Source: Balanoglossus misakiensis
Taxonomy: Eukaryota > Hemichordata
NCBI GenBank assembly: GCA_040954595.2
Contig: CM082587.2
Coordinates: 1,054,001 to 1,118,000, forward strand
Direction of reading: 5' to 3'
DNA length: 64,000 nt
Shown here: positions 30,201 to 54,899 of the stretch, piece after piece
Layout: every line of letters starts with the position of its first letter
How positions within the stretch are numbered: the first letter of the stretch is position 1
The notes under the pieces: model-generated
Databases searched by the model: none
The model's input: only the letters and a program-made list of their open reading frames with translations
Told to the model about the DNA's origin: nothing
Program-made: the position numbers and the translations under genes

Positions 30201-32946
30201 AATTACAGCAACTGGCAGTCTGTGAGATATACAAATGGCCATATTCAGTGTACTGTATATTGTCTTACCTTTGGTCTTCCATCCAGGAAATACTTGTGTC
30301 TCTCTCCGCCCACCACAACTTTTCCTCCCAAAATTGGCACAATGTCCCCCAGAGCTCGCAGACTGGCACCTACAATATCATCATTGGTGTCTCTCAAACC
30401 CAACAATAACTGAAACAGAATGCATTTTATTAGAATTTCTTGTCTGACAATACATGTACGAAATCCAAATTCTGAAATATGCAAAGACAAATTAGATAGT
30501 CAAACCATTGAGACCTGTGATTTATTTCTTACCTGTGGCATGATGGTTTTCTTCAGCACATCATGTTCCAACAAATTCACATACAATGGAAAGTATTTCA
30601 GTAAGGTTAACCTGACGTGGGTCTCTCGAACTAAGAAAATCTTCTGTACAATTGGAATCACATTCTCCTTGTAGCTTTTAACTGGAAGTATTGGATTTAT
30701 TTCATTTTCTTTAAATATAACATCTTCACTGGGTTCTGAAAGCACACAAAGGAAATGGTATTATTCGTTACTTGCATAGAGATTTGGTTTGTGGGTATCA
30801 TGTATGCAGCCAGTGAATGACTACATGGAAATATTATTGAGCATTTACTGGCAACAAGACAGAACTTGTTGGTCAGCCTGACAATGCAAACACTTACCCA
30901 TATTAGGAGTAAGTAAATGTGGATAGACATATTCGGCTGCTGAAGGTTCCGCCATTACAAATCTCGTCAGAAGCTTCGGCACCAGTCTGTTGGCGACCAG
31001 TTGAGTTGGCAGAGTGAGTAACTTAGCAACCAAACTTTTGAAAAATGCTATCTTCTCTGCTTCTTCTTTGATTGTAATGTTGTTTAAAAATTTGACTATT
31101 TCAAGAAAACAATTTCTGGAAAATAGAAATGTAGAACATTACATTCTGATATTGAAACATTTGACAAAGCAGGAGTGGTATTTAATGGTGCAATGTTGTT
31201 CCAACTTACTTGAAAAGTTTATCCGAAAGTAACGTGTTTAGTTTTGGTCTGAGAGTTGGTTCTGGGTTGAGGAACCCATCCTCTATCGTCACAGCAAAGT
31301 CTGTTGTCATATCACCTGCAAGGAAGTAAATCATTAGTTTCATGACACGAATCTGTATGCAACATGCACAGGCCATCTCATCTATCAATTTTTATGCAAT
31401 TCATATGACACAGACCACTATGTCATCAACCACCATGTTATCTAACTGTCAATACACAGCTTGACACAAACCATATGGTGTCTGGTCTGACAACAGTTTA
31501 TCAATATTAATTTCAGCTTTTACATCCAGACAGACGAATACTTTGGAAAAAAAATCTTCTCACCCAGCTCTGTCAGATACTCCAGCATTTCTTGAGCAAG
31601 TACACCAAATGCATATGCATCCCTGGCGTGACCATAATCTGGAGATGTGCTACTGATCTTCTTCTCCCGTTCCTCTGGTGGTATGATCTTTGCGTCTCTC
31701 GCAGGAAACATCTGGTCTAAAAACTGACACAATAAAACAGATAAAAGTGTTAAGTCCCTCTTGTCTGACATAAAAGGCCCCCTAAGTGATTTATAAGGAA
31801 ATTGGTATTGATAATTGAAAACTTAGGGACTCACCTGTGTAGTTGCTTCATGAAATTTACATAAGTGTTCCATTCCTCCAAGTCTCCAGCCTCCGTCTTG
31901 ACTGACATAAATGGAAGACATGCACACATTGTTGTGCGATACACCACCCTAAAAATAAAAGGTGATTTGCAATATATATTTTTGTCTGAACAAAATTAAG
32001 CCTTGCATTCTCACTCTCACACATCATGTGTTAAACAGACATCCATTTCCCTGAGAAATCAGTCCTCATCACAATATCATAAACCACTCACCCTTTCATG
32101 TAAGAAGCTCAGGGCTTCAATGACATTATACATGCCAGCACATATTTCCTCTGATGTCAACGTATCCAACACTAACTCCAGTGGTTTCACCAGCTCTGTG
32201 ATGAGATATGTCCCTTCCACATTGTTACAGGAATCAAAGAATTTCAGAATTGTAGGATGACGTAATATTTTGAGTTGCTGTGAATGTGAAACGGAATGAC
32301 AACATTTAAACTTGATGTATGGAATTTTCCAGTCATCTTGCCTAATCATAAGTTGGGCTGCATATTGATGCGTTAACATTAAGTCATTTATTAATTTAAT
32401 AAACATTGTAAGAAATTGTGAACACTGTGTTATTGATATCAAAGATGACGGGGGGGGGGGGGGGGGGCTATGCGTATTTTACACTGTCCACCTGAATAAT
32501 AAATATCTTCAGACGGTTCGCCGAATCAGACCACAGGAGTAACACATTATGGGAATCCCCATTAACTGATGATGGGTATGCGGTTTAAATTTGCCACATC
32601 ACACGTTTTCCTCCACGTTGACAACACTGTAGCGATAGTATGTACATGTACCCGCATTCGACCAGTGGGAGTAAACAAATGAAATGGCAGGCGGCGACGG
32701 TACTGGTGTTGATTACTTTTGTGTTAACTTGTGGTTGGGCTATTGCGAAACAATAGATCTCACCTTGGCTGCGTTTTCCAGTCTCTTATCAGGTTTCTGT
32801 TCCGTGTTCTCTTTCTTGTGAAAAAACACCGAAACCCGTGATCCGTCATTTCTCTTCGCCGGATGTATTTTCCAATCTTTCATCTGAGATGTTTGTAAGG
32901 GCTCTTCGAGATCACACCCTTGTAAAATGCTAGCTTCTGTACCCAT
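27247..32946 (-). CDS. SCYL3: SCY1-like pseudokinase 3 (PACE-1)
   Basis: Eleven exons join in frame to 818 codons (human 742): 32764-32946, 32092-32277, 31835-31948, 31564-31723, 31210-31315, 30898-31115, 30533-30735, 30269-30409, 29174-29453, 28270-29066 and 27247-27315. The start is MGTEAS, a glycine-2 N-terminus suited to myristoylation as in the family. A degenerate kinase domain follows, with [12 protein letters not shown], the SFLHER loop region, HNNVCMSS in place of a catalytic HRD loop, GGWRLGGME in place of DFG, and [13 protein letters not shown]-type repeats come next ([20 protein letters not shown], then [11 protein letters not shown]). The tail is acidic, with WSDWGD and WSSWDD motifs, a PDFFADMVP box matching human DWFADMIPE, and a final [16 protein letters not shown]3 is a non-catalytic Golgi/lamellipodial scaffold reported to bind ezrin. 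Confidence 0.95.
27512..28234. mobile_element. TA-flanked MITE-like element in SCYL3 last intron
   Basis: The ends are perfect 16-bp inverted repeats, TACTGTGGAATACTTT at left and its complement at right. Beyond them the arms stay loosely similar and contain several TTTTCGCG/CGCGAAA blocks. If the outer TA is the target-site duplication, the element starts with CTGTGG, as in Tc1/mariner-type non-autonomous elements. There is no transposase frame. The interior holds a roughly 199-bp direct repeat. It sits between the last two coding exons of SCYL3. Confidence 0.75.
27653..28050. repeat. Two-copy tandem repeat of about 199 bp inside the MITE
   Basis: GACAAAGCTAAGTCGTCAAA starts at 27653 and again at 27852. 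The copies stay highly similar through CTGTCGGCATGTGAGTGCGT and end with GTGTCAGATTG. Differences are mostly point changes, plus an extra GAGCGT in the second copy. Confidence 0.85.
32450..32467. repeat. Poly-G run of 18 in SCYL3 intron 1
   Basis: Eighteen consecutive G on plus, within the intron between the first two SCYL3 exons. Probably a length-variable homopolymer and a weak point of the consensus. Confidence 0.9.
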
Positions 32947-33533
32947 ATTGCCGTTATTTGGCTATTTCAAATGTAAAGTGTGTTTCTCTTCAAAAGGAGA
33001 CAGAATTTTCAGATAGATCACATATTGATATTTACATCCACGAGTTGGACGTCGACGTCCACCATATTGGAATGAAATCTCGTTCCCGAGAATCACGATT
33101 TTCATTATATAACTGTGAGGGCGCACGTGCAATTCACGCGTGACTCATTGGCCTGACCGGGATGACCTTCAGAGATTAATTTTCTAGGATTTTCTGGCTA
33201 ATAATCGTTGAGAATTTCGTGAATCCAGTTTGTCATGGACATATTTCTCTGGCCTTTTGCTCAGATATAGGCTTTCTATATTGAATGTGAATTGAAGTAA
33301 TTACCTTTTCTAGAAATCTTGCAATAGGTGTACTCAAATAGGACATGAAATCAAATATAGTCTTGTATCATGTATGTAATTTTGGAAGGTGGTTTGCACA
33401 CATCAGATGGGATCCTGCATGGCCTGATATTTTGAGAGGCTTTCAGATAGAAAGAACAATAAAGAGAGATTTAGGATGAGAGCTTGAATTAAACGGCTGA
33501 CAAGGTTGTTATAGTTATTCTGTGTAAGCAGTC
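32947..33533 (-). promoter_or_regulatory. SCYL3 5' UTR/promoter and short intergenic spacer
   Basis: The 590 bp between the SCYL3 start and the likely PRRC2 3' end hold no gene. The first 200 bp are CpG-richer than the surroundings, with ACGTCGACGTCC and CGCACGTGC segments, and are the likely SCYL3 promoter on the minus strand. No TATA box stands out. Confidence 0.45.
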
Positions 33534-34923
33534 TTTATTTGTAATATTGACAACCTGGAAAATAGACCCTACTTCACAGCAGTTGGATCTCAGAAGGAAC
33601 ACTAGATTGGATGATTCCCTTTTTATCTTTCAATAATAAAACACGACTATTGAAATGGCAGCAGACATTTACAATTAGCAAATGTAGTGGTAAAAGGAAA
33701 GAAAGAACGCCAATGTGGGGAAGGTTTTAGTGATCAAAGATGATTTTTAAAAATTTTGCATTTCGTATTTCAGACCGTACAACGTGTCACTTTGCAAAAG
33801 GCAAATTTATTTTTACAAAAGAAAAAAAACATTGCTGTTTTTTTTGTAAGTTTTTAAAGACTCATCAGCCCACATTGAATTTCACATCACACGCACACAG
33901 AGTATTGTAATTTTTCTGGGCGTATGTTCTTTAGTCACAGAAACACGACTGCTAATCAATTTTAGTTACAATTTAATCATCACTTTTGGAAACATATATT
34001 TCTCCAAAAAAAAGATCGATTTATGTGCACTGAAATGTACAATGAATCCAGTACAAGCAATGAAGCTCTATGGGAGAAGTTAGCCACTGTCCCCTTTTGT
34101 CTACATTGGAACCTCGGATAATACAGAAAAAAAATGGATAATCAAAAGTTACAGCCACAAACAGAGTAAATTTATTATCAATTCTAATACCAGTGTTATT
34201 TTTAAGTAAAACTGAGTACCATTCTGTAATCATCCTACCACTTGAGAATGCAGTAGTATCTCTGTAAGCTAAACCATACCACCGTATTTTCCCAAGCCAC
34301 TGCACATGTAATTTTTTTTTTCCAGAACAACACATCATGCTACTGGGGCAGAGTAGCAAAACAAACACTGCTCTATAAACTTCAAGAAATTCTTATTTTG
34401 CTTCACACTTCACGTGCAAGTAATCTTCAAGTAGAACAACAGAAGACTCAAATACCTGTGTAGAACAAGATCAATTAAAGTGTAACAGATTAAAGTCGCA
34501 GATCTGTTACACTTTTTTGTGGTTTGAGAAAGATTCATAGTATCAACCAATATTCATCTACACTTCAGGCTTTTTCTTTATCAGAGTGGCACCAGGCTTT
34601 GGCTATGGGGGCAAACATAGCATTTATCAGTGTAAAAACACAAAGCCTTGGTCTCGCACGCCGTCAGAGCGCTAAATTTGGCTGAACTATTTCAAGACTT
34701 GACACTGCAGTCATTCATACCTCAAATCGAGTATCACATTAACAACTCAACCCCTTTTTTCTTGTAAGTGAGGGCTAATTGCAGCCATAACAAACCAACA
34801 ATTCCTACACTACAAATTTTAAAAATTTACTTTCACTCCCCTCTCCTGCAATAATTAACACCCATTCTGATATCTCCTGCACTAAGTAATGTCCAAGGAA
34901 CACTAGTATCAGAGTTCGTTCAT
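33534..34923 (-). other. PRRC2 3' UTR
   Basis: Sequence after the PRRC2 stop, ending at a minus-strand AATAAA (plus 33534-33539). It has no coding frame; the 115-codon minus frame at 34021-34368 is unlike any family I know. It contains a perfect hairpin at 34477-34515. Confidence 0.5.
34477..34515 (-). other. Perfect 14-bp hairpin in the PRRC2 3' UTR
   Basis: AAAGTGTAACAGAT (34477-34490) and its exact reverse complement (34502-34515) enclose an 11-nt loop. It would fold in the PRRC2 transcript, about 410 nt after the stop codon. Confidence 0.75.
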
Positions 34924-47097
<12,174 letters not shown>

Positions 47098-47136
47098 TTA
47101 TTTCTTGTAATTACCCGAGGAACGTGCAAGAGATGT

Positions 47137-49793
47137 CTGAAATAAACATACAAAAAGAAAAACATCAATTAACAATAGTTTGTGCATAGCAGTTGTCATG
47201 AAATCAAGGCAAAAAAATCACAAGTGACTAATGTAAATTTTCATTACAATGTATTAAATTTTCTTGCTCCTTGCATTAGTGCATTTAACAGCTCACTGAT
47301 CAAAAATTACAGAGCTACATTTCTGAAAACTAGAAAATGTACATTGATGAGTTTCAATAGTCTATTCAGTGGATTCCACGCAAGTCGTGATGCTCATAGA
47401 TAGCACACTAGAAGACATTTCAAAGAATTTCAAAAGGTTATTCAGTACAGTAGCAGATGAATGATTAAAGGTATTTCTAATCAGTTCTTCACAGATTTCG
47501 CAAGCTCAGACAATTCAAAGGGTTATTCATGTGAAAAAAAGAAACCAATTCAACATTTAAAAGATCTTAATGCAGAAATTGTAGAATAATTTGTGTCCTA
47601 GAGTCCCCCCGGTCCTCTTGTATTACTGACAAAACCTTTCAATGACATTAACAGTATCAAATATTGTAAGATCTTCTTCACATGCGAGTATCTCAAGGTA
47701 ATATGAAAAGCGAAGTCCTTGAAAGACCTTCAAAACTGCTGCTCAAGGTTACCATAATAAGTGTGTTCCATCCCACTCTGCACAGGTTCATAACGACAAT
47801 AATGTTTTAGCCGTACAGATAATTTTAATTCATGGGACAAACACATGTAATGCTTCCCTTCACACCAGAGTTCATGATAAGGACTACATTACTATCTCTT
47901 TCCCAGAAAAACCTGATATAGGTCACCCATACAACAAAGTATGAAATAAAGCAATTGCGCAGGCATTTATCAGAAATGGCACACAGAGATTTCAGCACCA
48001 CAGAAACTTGCATATTCAAAGGAATACATTATCTTCTGCACATATTTTAACACCAGAAAATTAAAGAACTGGGTGACAGGCACAAGCATGTCTGAAGGTC
48101 ATTTCAATGTCACTTGTACTTAAACCTCCAGAGCCAACATTATTTACTGGAAACTGAATTCAAATATTACCAAATGTTACAATTAAATACCAAAATGAAT
48201 TATGATTCATTTAGTGCCACACCCACCAAAACATTTGGCAAAGCATATACTGTTTCTGTTGAGAAATGCTGTGGTACAAAGAAAGTTAAAAACGAAACTT
48301 TCAGTGTCACGTCAGCTCACGTTTTCACTTCAGTTAAAGTACTCCATTAGAATAGCCCATTTCTAAAACTGTATATCTTCAAAGAAGCAAACATAACACA
48401 AATAGAATGGATTTTCAATAGCATTCCAGTGAACATTCTTTAGGTTTTCAGTACCTGTCTCACAGTACCTGGTAAACCAGGTGCCTGAGTCAGACTGAAG
48501 GAAAATCAGCATTCCAACTTAAAATGCAGTTGCACTTCAAAATTTAGAATGCAGATTTCAGAACAGAATAACTTTCAGATCTATCTGACGATTACAATCT
48601 TAACAACTTTGTAGTTGTACATTTCTTGAATTGCCATAACCTTTCTAGGTCCAATTGGCTTCATTTAGTTTCAAGGGCACACACTGTCAGCCTCAGCATT
48701 GTGTGGCCAATTCAATTGGGTGTAGGAGAAAATCAATAAGTTTATTATGTGAACTATCAAGTTTTAAACTGAGTTAACGTCATCAATTTCAATACTACAG
48801 GGGAGCGATCAAAATAGGAAGTGAAAATGCTGAAATATCGTGTTATGTTAATTTCACATCATTGTCACATTTCACATCTTTCAATCATCTGCAAACAGTA
48901 CACACGACCAACGTGAATAATTACAGAAAATTACAGAATGTCACAATGAGATCCACATTGGTAGATATGGTAATGATAGTAGCGATGAAAACAATTTCGG
49001 TCCCCTGATCAAATATTTGACACACATACGCAGTACCATTCGCGCGATGCGATGCAGTGCAGAGACCGTCCACCCACACTCGTACCTCCAGTTAAAAAGT
49101 GACAACAAAATGCCAACATAGGGCCAAGACGTATGTATGTGATGCACCTTCACATATTTCATAAGATGTAATTTTCTTTGCATGATAGAAAAAAAATCCA
49201 CAAAAATAATTACATCAACGCGAGACGTCGCCATTTTGAATTAAATATCCAGAATGACGTCCGATGCGGGACTGGTTCACGCGATCCCGGTACGGGTGCA
49301 ATATTACAATGACCGGGCGGATAAAATGGTTCGCACAATTTCCCCTCCATACACAAATATAACTTCTTGATTACAAGTGCAAAATAATAATCAAGTATTA
49401 AGCTTACAATGACAAAAATCGGATGTAAACAGTGGGTATGATAACCTAATGATATGAAATCGTGGCGCCCAATGACAAGGGAAGCTGCGCTTGGTAACGA
49501 TCAACTGTGTATGTCGTAATGTCGTCTTTTAATTGTAAATACGTAAAACTAACAGTAATTTTTGTCGAACTATGTTATGGCAAGTATAGCGAACTAGTAC
49601 ATAATGATAAATACGAGGTAAGGCAGTTGATCACAGCTACACGATTAAACTTGCGACGAAATAAATCGCTTCGATCGACTACAAAATATGCAAAAACGGC
49701 TTCCGTCGACGACGAACAAAGAACGCAGGTCACTGAATTAAGGCTCATTTTACGCCAACTACTACATATTTCACGAATAAAAATAAAACTTAC
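47137..49793 (-). other. PRRC2 intron 1 (5' UTR intron)
   Basis: A 2.66-kb intron is inferred between an acceptor just above 47136 and a GTAAG donor at 49789-49793 on the minus strand. I see no gene in it; open frames such as 48114-48350 and 48941-49234 have no recognisable content. A GCCATTTTG at about 49231 and a CpG-rich patch at 49250-49330 suggest that an alternative promoter is possible. Confidence 0.5.
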
Positions 49794-49865
49794 CCTTGCC
49801 CGTTCTTATGGGTTATATCCACAGAACAATTAGAATGTCCCAAAGGAAAAAATATGTAGGATGGC
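49794..49865 (-). other. PRRC2 non-coding first exon (predicted)
   Basis: A minus-strand donor GGTAAG follows this short segment. Together with the coding exon whose UTR part reaches 47136 it would form the 5' UTR. The upstream end is a guess. Confidence 0.4.
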
Positions 49866-50955
49866 GACGGATTTCACGATCAATACAACTAACTGAACGA
49901 TTCAAATAAAGATGGCGTACAACGACAGCTCAGAGAAATTGCATAAATTATGCAAATAGCTGCAACCTGTCCCAAGATGCACTGTTACACCCGAGAAACT
50001 CAGGCAAGAAATTGGAGACGATTCTGCAAAAAAGCCACTAACTTTTACATAATGTACGGGATTAATGTGATGACTTCTGATTGTATACACCATGCTTTTT
50101 AAGTTTTTATTGAGTTACATCGGAATCAAATTCAGTCCGCATTCTACTATCTGTTGCAGTTGCAAAGAAGTTACAACATGTTCAACATACCCATAATCGT
50201 TAGTTACATACCGGTAGCTTTTATGCAAAAGTTTGCAGAGTTTTGTTAAGAAGGTGGCATTTCACTTACAAATACCCGTTTCATATATATCATAAGGAAT
50301 CGAATACATGAAAAGTCGGCCAGTACGAGAAGTTGGCCAGTTCTTGAACTTGCACCGAATAGTGCAGTAATAATATGAAATTCTTATTCTTATAAGTATC
50401 TTGAATAAGAAAGAAGATTTCTCTAAGAAATCATCCCTAAACTGCCTAAAACTTCCAAGTTTCACATCATTTAGGGTCTCATCCCCTGTCTTGTCGTGTC
50501 GTGTCAGATATGTAGACCTTTTACATGTATATGACCCTAAAATACACGGATCTAAAGACTAACGTGTCAAACGTGGGTGTCAAACATGAAACATTGTGTA
50601 AAGTACAAAATCTACGACCATTATTCCTAACAGGAAAATTCTACAGCCCACATGGTACACGGGAAAACTTCAAATCGGGGAATTTGTCAGATTGAGTCCC
50701 TCTACCGGCCGGCGTCAGTTTCAAAAAGGGAATCCCAATGTACGATTTCCTTTGACGTCATAGGTCACCGATCACATGACCCTGGCAAGCAGCCATCTTC
50801 GCCACGAAAGAGGAGTTACCTGACGTTTACAGAAACCGGCGTGTGTATGTTTTGTTTGAGAAAGGGACATTTTTCGCGATCGCTGAACAGTATTTCTACA
50901 TCAGCCATTATCAATAAACCCATCTAAAAGAGAAGAAAGTCCTCCTAGTTCAAAA
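49866..50955. promoter_or_regulatory. Divergent promoter between PRRC2 and STX6
   Basis: About 1.1 kb separates the predicted PRRC2 first exon from the STX6 start codon, and the genes diverge. A YY1-like AAGATGGC lies on plus at 49909-49916 on the PRRC2 side, and its complement GCCATCTT at 50792-50799 on the STX6 side. A CG-rich segment (50690-50850) is the probable STX6 core promoter. The middle (50000-50500) is AT-rich with no gene that I can support. Confidence 0.5.
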
Positions 50956-52920
50956 TGTCGCTTGAGGACCCATTTTTCGTCGTAAAAGAGTAAGTATTAT
51001 TGAAGAGCGATATTGAAGGCATCGATGTTGTCACCAGTGTACGTAAGATTGTAGATACGTCTGTGATGACCTTGGATCGGTCACGATTTGTTGTGGTTTT
51101 TTCAAGATAGAAGTCGACGAATAATCACTGATCATTTTGTCAGTTTATACCACAAAGATACACAAATTTAAAAGTTATTGAGGCCAATGGATTAACATTT
51201 ATGTAGTTGAGTGTGACAGTCATCGCCACTACAATTTTGTGGGAAACCCATCCACATAACAAAGCACTATGATGACGAATTCTGTTTACATGTGATGGGG
51301 CATCCGTTGACGTGCATATCACCAGGTTCACTCGACTCCTATCCACGATAAACATTGTGATGATGACGTAACGTCTATCCAAAACAACTACCATTTACTG
51401 GGCATGGGCCAAGTGATACCACTGGAATTTGGACAATTGTTATTGTCTGATTGTTAAAGTATACTTAGCTACTATATTAGTATTGCCATTGTTGAAATGA
51501 TTTATATTAAAAATCATGTGCTGTTTTCATGGTAACTGACAAGTTCATCTCTCCCCTTCCAGTGAAGTTCAAAAGGCAGTAGCCAATGCCAGGAGTCTTT
51601 ATCAAAGGTGGTGTGAGCTACTGGAAGACCCGAGTGCAGTCAGCAAGGAGGAGTATGATTGGACGACAAATGAACTGAGGAATAGCTTGCGCAGCATAGA
51701 ATGGGATTTAGAAGACTTGGAGGAAACAATTGATATCCTTTGTAGACAGAGTTTAGAAATATTTAGAGAAAATATCTCCCCAATTTTGCATGACTGTCAC
51801 ATGATCTGTTTTCTAAGAGTTAGCCTATGGGTTGCCAAAGAAATTTGACCCAGTCACAGCACGATGTTGGTTCCCTTAACTCTTCTTACGAATTGTGGAA
51901 ACCAATCCAAGGAAGTTTAAAATTGACATGCCAGAACTTGAAGAAAGAAAGAATTTTGTTGTCCGAACTAAAGAACTTGTCAAGGACATGAGAGACCACA
52001 TGGCAAGTCCAAGTACAAAGTCAAGAGAAGAGAGAAAAACAAGACAGGTTAGTGGTGTTGATTACCCCTATTTCTTCAAAATGGAATGTTCCCTGCCATA
52101 TAAAAGAGATGGACTATACCTCTTACGGAGTATTTCGAGGTTGTCTAATGAAGCTTGTGTACCATGAAGAGCTGGAGAAGTGAAATTAATTTATTTTCTC
52201 ATCTGTTACAGAATTTAATGCCAAATGGACCAAAAAGAGCACAAGACAAATACACTAGACTAGATAATGACATTGAACAGTCCAATCAGAGATATATAGA
52301 TGACACAAGACAACAGCAACAACTGATTATGACAAATCAAGATGAACAGTTAGAAAAAGTTGGAGATTCGGTCACTGTCTTAAGAAGTATGGGCCAGACC
52401 ATTGGAAATGAACTTGATGAACAGGCTGTGTAAGTATCTGAAAAAAAGCACTACATGTGATATTTTTTGTGAAACACCGAAAACATTTTTCTCAAAAATT
52501 AATTTCTTTATTTTTCTGGCCTTTGTACCAACTGCAGTTCCCAGTTTGGTCTCTCAAACATATCGATGAATGAACAATTCTTAAAGTAGACTCGCTCAGT
52601 TTTCTGTTCTTTTCACACTAACAGAATGTTGGATGATTTTTCAACGGAGATGGAAAGAACAGATTCAAAATTAGACGGTGTTATGAAGAAAATGGCAAAA
52701 GTCACAAGAATGTCAAATGGTAAGATTTATGAATGAGTATGGCTTGAAATACATTTTACACTCAGAAGTTATTCAGTCATAAACTTAGTCAAACTTTACC
52801 CAATTTATAAATCTCTAATTTGTTTTCTTTTGTTTTTTTACAGACAGAAGACAATGGATGGCTATTGTTGTTCTCATAGTGATAATGATTATAGTTATTA
52901 TTTTATTCTTTGTACTCTAA
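50956..52920 (+). CDS. STX6: Syntaxin-6 (Qc-SNARE, trans-Golgi/endosome)
   Basis: Six exons join in frame to exactly 250 residues (human 255): 50956-50990, 51563-51732, 51890-52047, 52212-52429, 52625-52719 and 52844-52920. The start [14 protein letters not shown] matches the family. The N-terminal three-helix domain contains [20 protein letters not shown] and ETNPRKF. The SNARE motif runs over exons 4-5 ([41 protein letters not shown]) with the zero-layer Gln in QDEQLE or the following heptads. DRRQW and an 18-residue hydrophobic tail anchor ending FFVL follow. It mediates endosome-to-TGN fusion. Intron 2 has AT-AC termini and looks U12-type; the other introns are GT-AG. Confidence 0.96.
51733..51889 (+). 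other. STX6: Probable U12-type AT-AC intron in STX6
   Basis: The intron begins ATATCCTTT (51733-51741), the U12 5' splice consensus, and ends with AC at 51888-51889. The branch-like TTCCCTTAAC (51871-51880) lies 10 nt upstream of the 3' end. No GT-AG pair at this place keeps the frame through ETI...IVETNP; the AT-AC choice gives a phase-1 join with a single Gly codon across the junction, where human has Ser. Confidence 0.85.
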
Positions 52921-54895
52921 AGCAGCTGTTAAATATTTTGTGAGTTTGTGAACATTCTACAACTGTTTTCAACCAACTGGCAACACTGACCATCTCATGT
53001 AACGAAATCAAAACAGAATCCTTTTCCCCATGAAAGAGAATATATCCCACTGTTGCCAGTTGGTCAGTTTCGGTTGTACTTAAGAGGGAGGGGGCACAGT
53101 ATTACTCGTACCAACCATTTATCAATTTGAAGTCCAGTTACTTCTATATTCAGAAGTTTCAACTCAAGCAACTGGACTCAATATACAGTTTGTAATTTGA
53201 CATATTTCAAAGGCATTTTGACATACCAATTTGGTTGGATTCAGTAAATGAAATGTCATAAATCTGACTTTGAACTTGTCGTTCACTGATCATTTGATGG
53301 AACTGTGGCAAGTGAGCTGTCAAACCATTTTCCCATTTCAAAACTGTATTTTATCACTTTCAATATTTTAAACAAGGTGTGTCACCGAAATGCCTACCAA
53401 AAATAATATAATAACGTGATACAATTGACTGCCTACAGACATTTATAAACCAGATGTGTTTTCCACAAGTTGCAATGATACAGGTGTATCCGTTTAATAT
53501 GCAGATAGGTAGATTGAATATTTTACAACTCTGAATGTGACAGAAATTGAAGTAAATAGACACATTTCAGATGTATCCTTGGTGGACATGTGACAGGCAG
53601 CTAAATGGAACAGTGATTTATTTCTGGATTGTGGAGGGTCTCTTTAACAGATTCAGAAGCTGCAATCTCCATGTGCGTTTATAAGTCTGTTTGAATTATT
53701 TTATAAATGCTGCACAGAGTAGGCTGAAACAATTATAAACTTTGCTGGCATAAGATTTACCAGACTTCCCATTACACTTTATGACACAAATTGTTATACA
53801 ATTAATTGGGAAACAGTCAAGAAATTTGTACAAGGTCCATACTTTGCGTAAATTTAAAACACATTATCCACTATTGAATATGTTGCTCCTCCACCAAATA
53901 GCTGATAAAGAAAATATCTGCAGTACTGTCCAAAATGCTGAAATAATAAAAAAATGGTAGAAAATCAAGCATATCTTCTTTCAGTGAAATAAATTATTTA
54001 TTAAACAAACCCTTGTATTTTTGATCTTTGATGCACATAAGTATCGTGTACAAACAGAGTGATATCCTTTCATATTTACCTTTCCCTTGATGTTATTTTA
54101 ACATTTTATCTTACATGTATTGATTTAGTTGACTGTTTCTAAATTGGGTCTGAAATCACTGCCAATACTGAATGTATAGCTGAAAACTAGCAATGTATCT
54201 CAACAGTGTAAGAGGGCGTGGTTGATACAGATGTACCAGTAGTTATTTTTAAAGGCCCAGACTTCACCACACGTTTTGTTGTGTGTGTGTGAGTCCATTG
54301 GGCAGACAGCCTTGACATACCAACATCATATTATTTTACTTGCTGTTTTGTATATGTATGATGGTTCCGGTTATTGGTAACAAATCTATAAAAATATTAA
54401 CTGTTAGCATAAATTCAGAAAAGACCACTAGTTTCCATACATTCCAGGCTGTACTTTTTTTCAACAGCAAAATCCTTAGTTTTGACAACATTTCTAGAAT
54501 TCGGCTAACATGTTGAATATCCCCTGAAGGTTTTTCTGTAGTTGAGAGACTTCACAGAAGTACCCAGCACTACAAAACAAAGGTACCACACTTTTCACAA
54601 ACCTTAAATTTGCCAAACTCAGCAAGGCCAGTATGATGGATAGAAACTGCTTCTTGTGGAAGTAGTTTACTGTGAATTCATAATGAGTACTTTGAAGAAA
54701 TCATGGGTCTTTTTTATAATTAGTTAATTTTAGGAAATGATTTTATGTCATGTATTTATTTTGGACATGCTTGTAGTTGTATATGATTGTTGCCATAGGG
54801 ATGAGTCTGGATCAATGAAGAGTTGCCAGCCCCCATTGATTGTTTTGCAAAGTTAAATAATGTATAATATACAATAAATTATCTTCCAAAGGCAA
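52921..54895 (+). other. STX6: STX6 3' UTR
   Basis: Two kilobases of AT-rich non-coding sequence follow the STX6 stop and end at AATAAA (54873-54878). It contains a pair of 14-bp inverted arms, ACCAACTGGCAACA at 52972-52985 and its complement at 53051-53064, which could form a stem with a 65-nt loop. Confidence 0.5.
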
Positions 54896-54899
54896 TATC

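Noticed and set aside
31380-31500. Possible further C/D snoRNA in a SCYL3 intron (GTTGATGACA and CTGT/TGAC-rich sequence)
   Set aside because: No box D at proper spacing, no terminal stem and no convincing rRNA antisense element.
34021-34368. 115-codon minus-strand frame downstream of PRRC2
   Set aside because: It lies between the PRRC2 stop and its poly(A) signal, with hydrophobic, unrecognisable content; more likely UTR.
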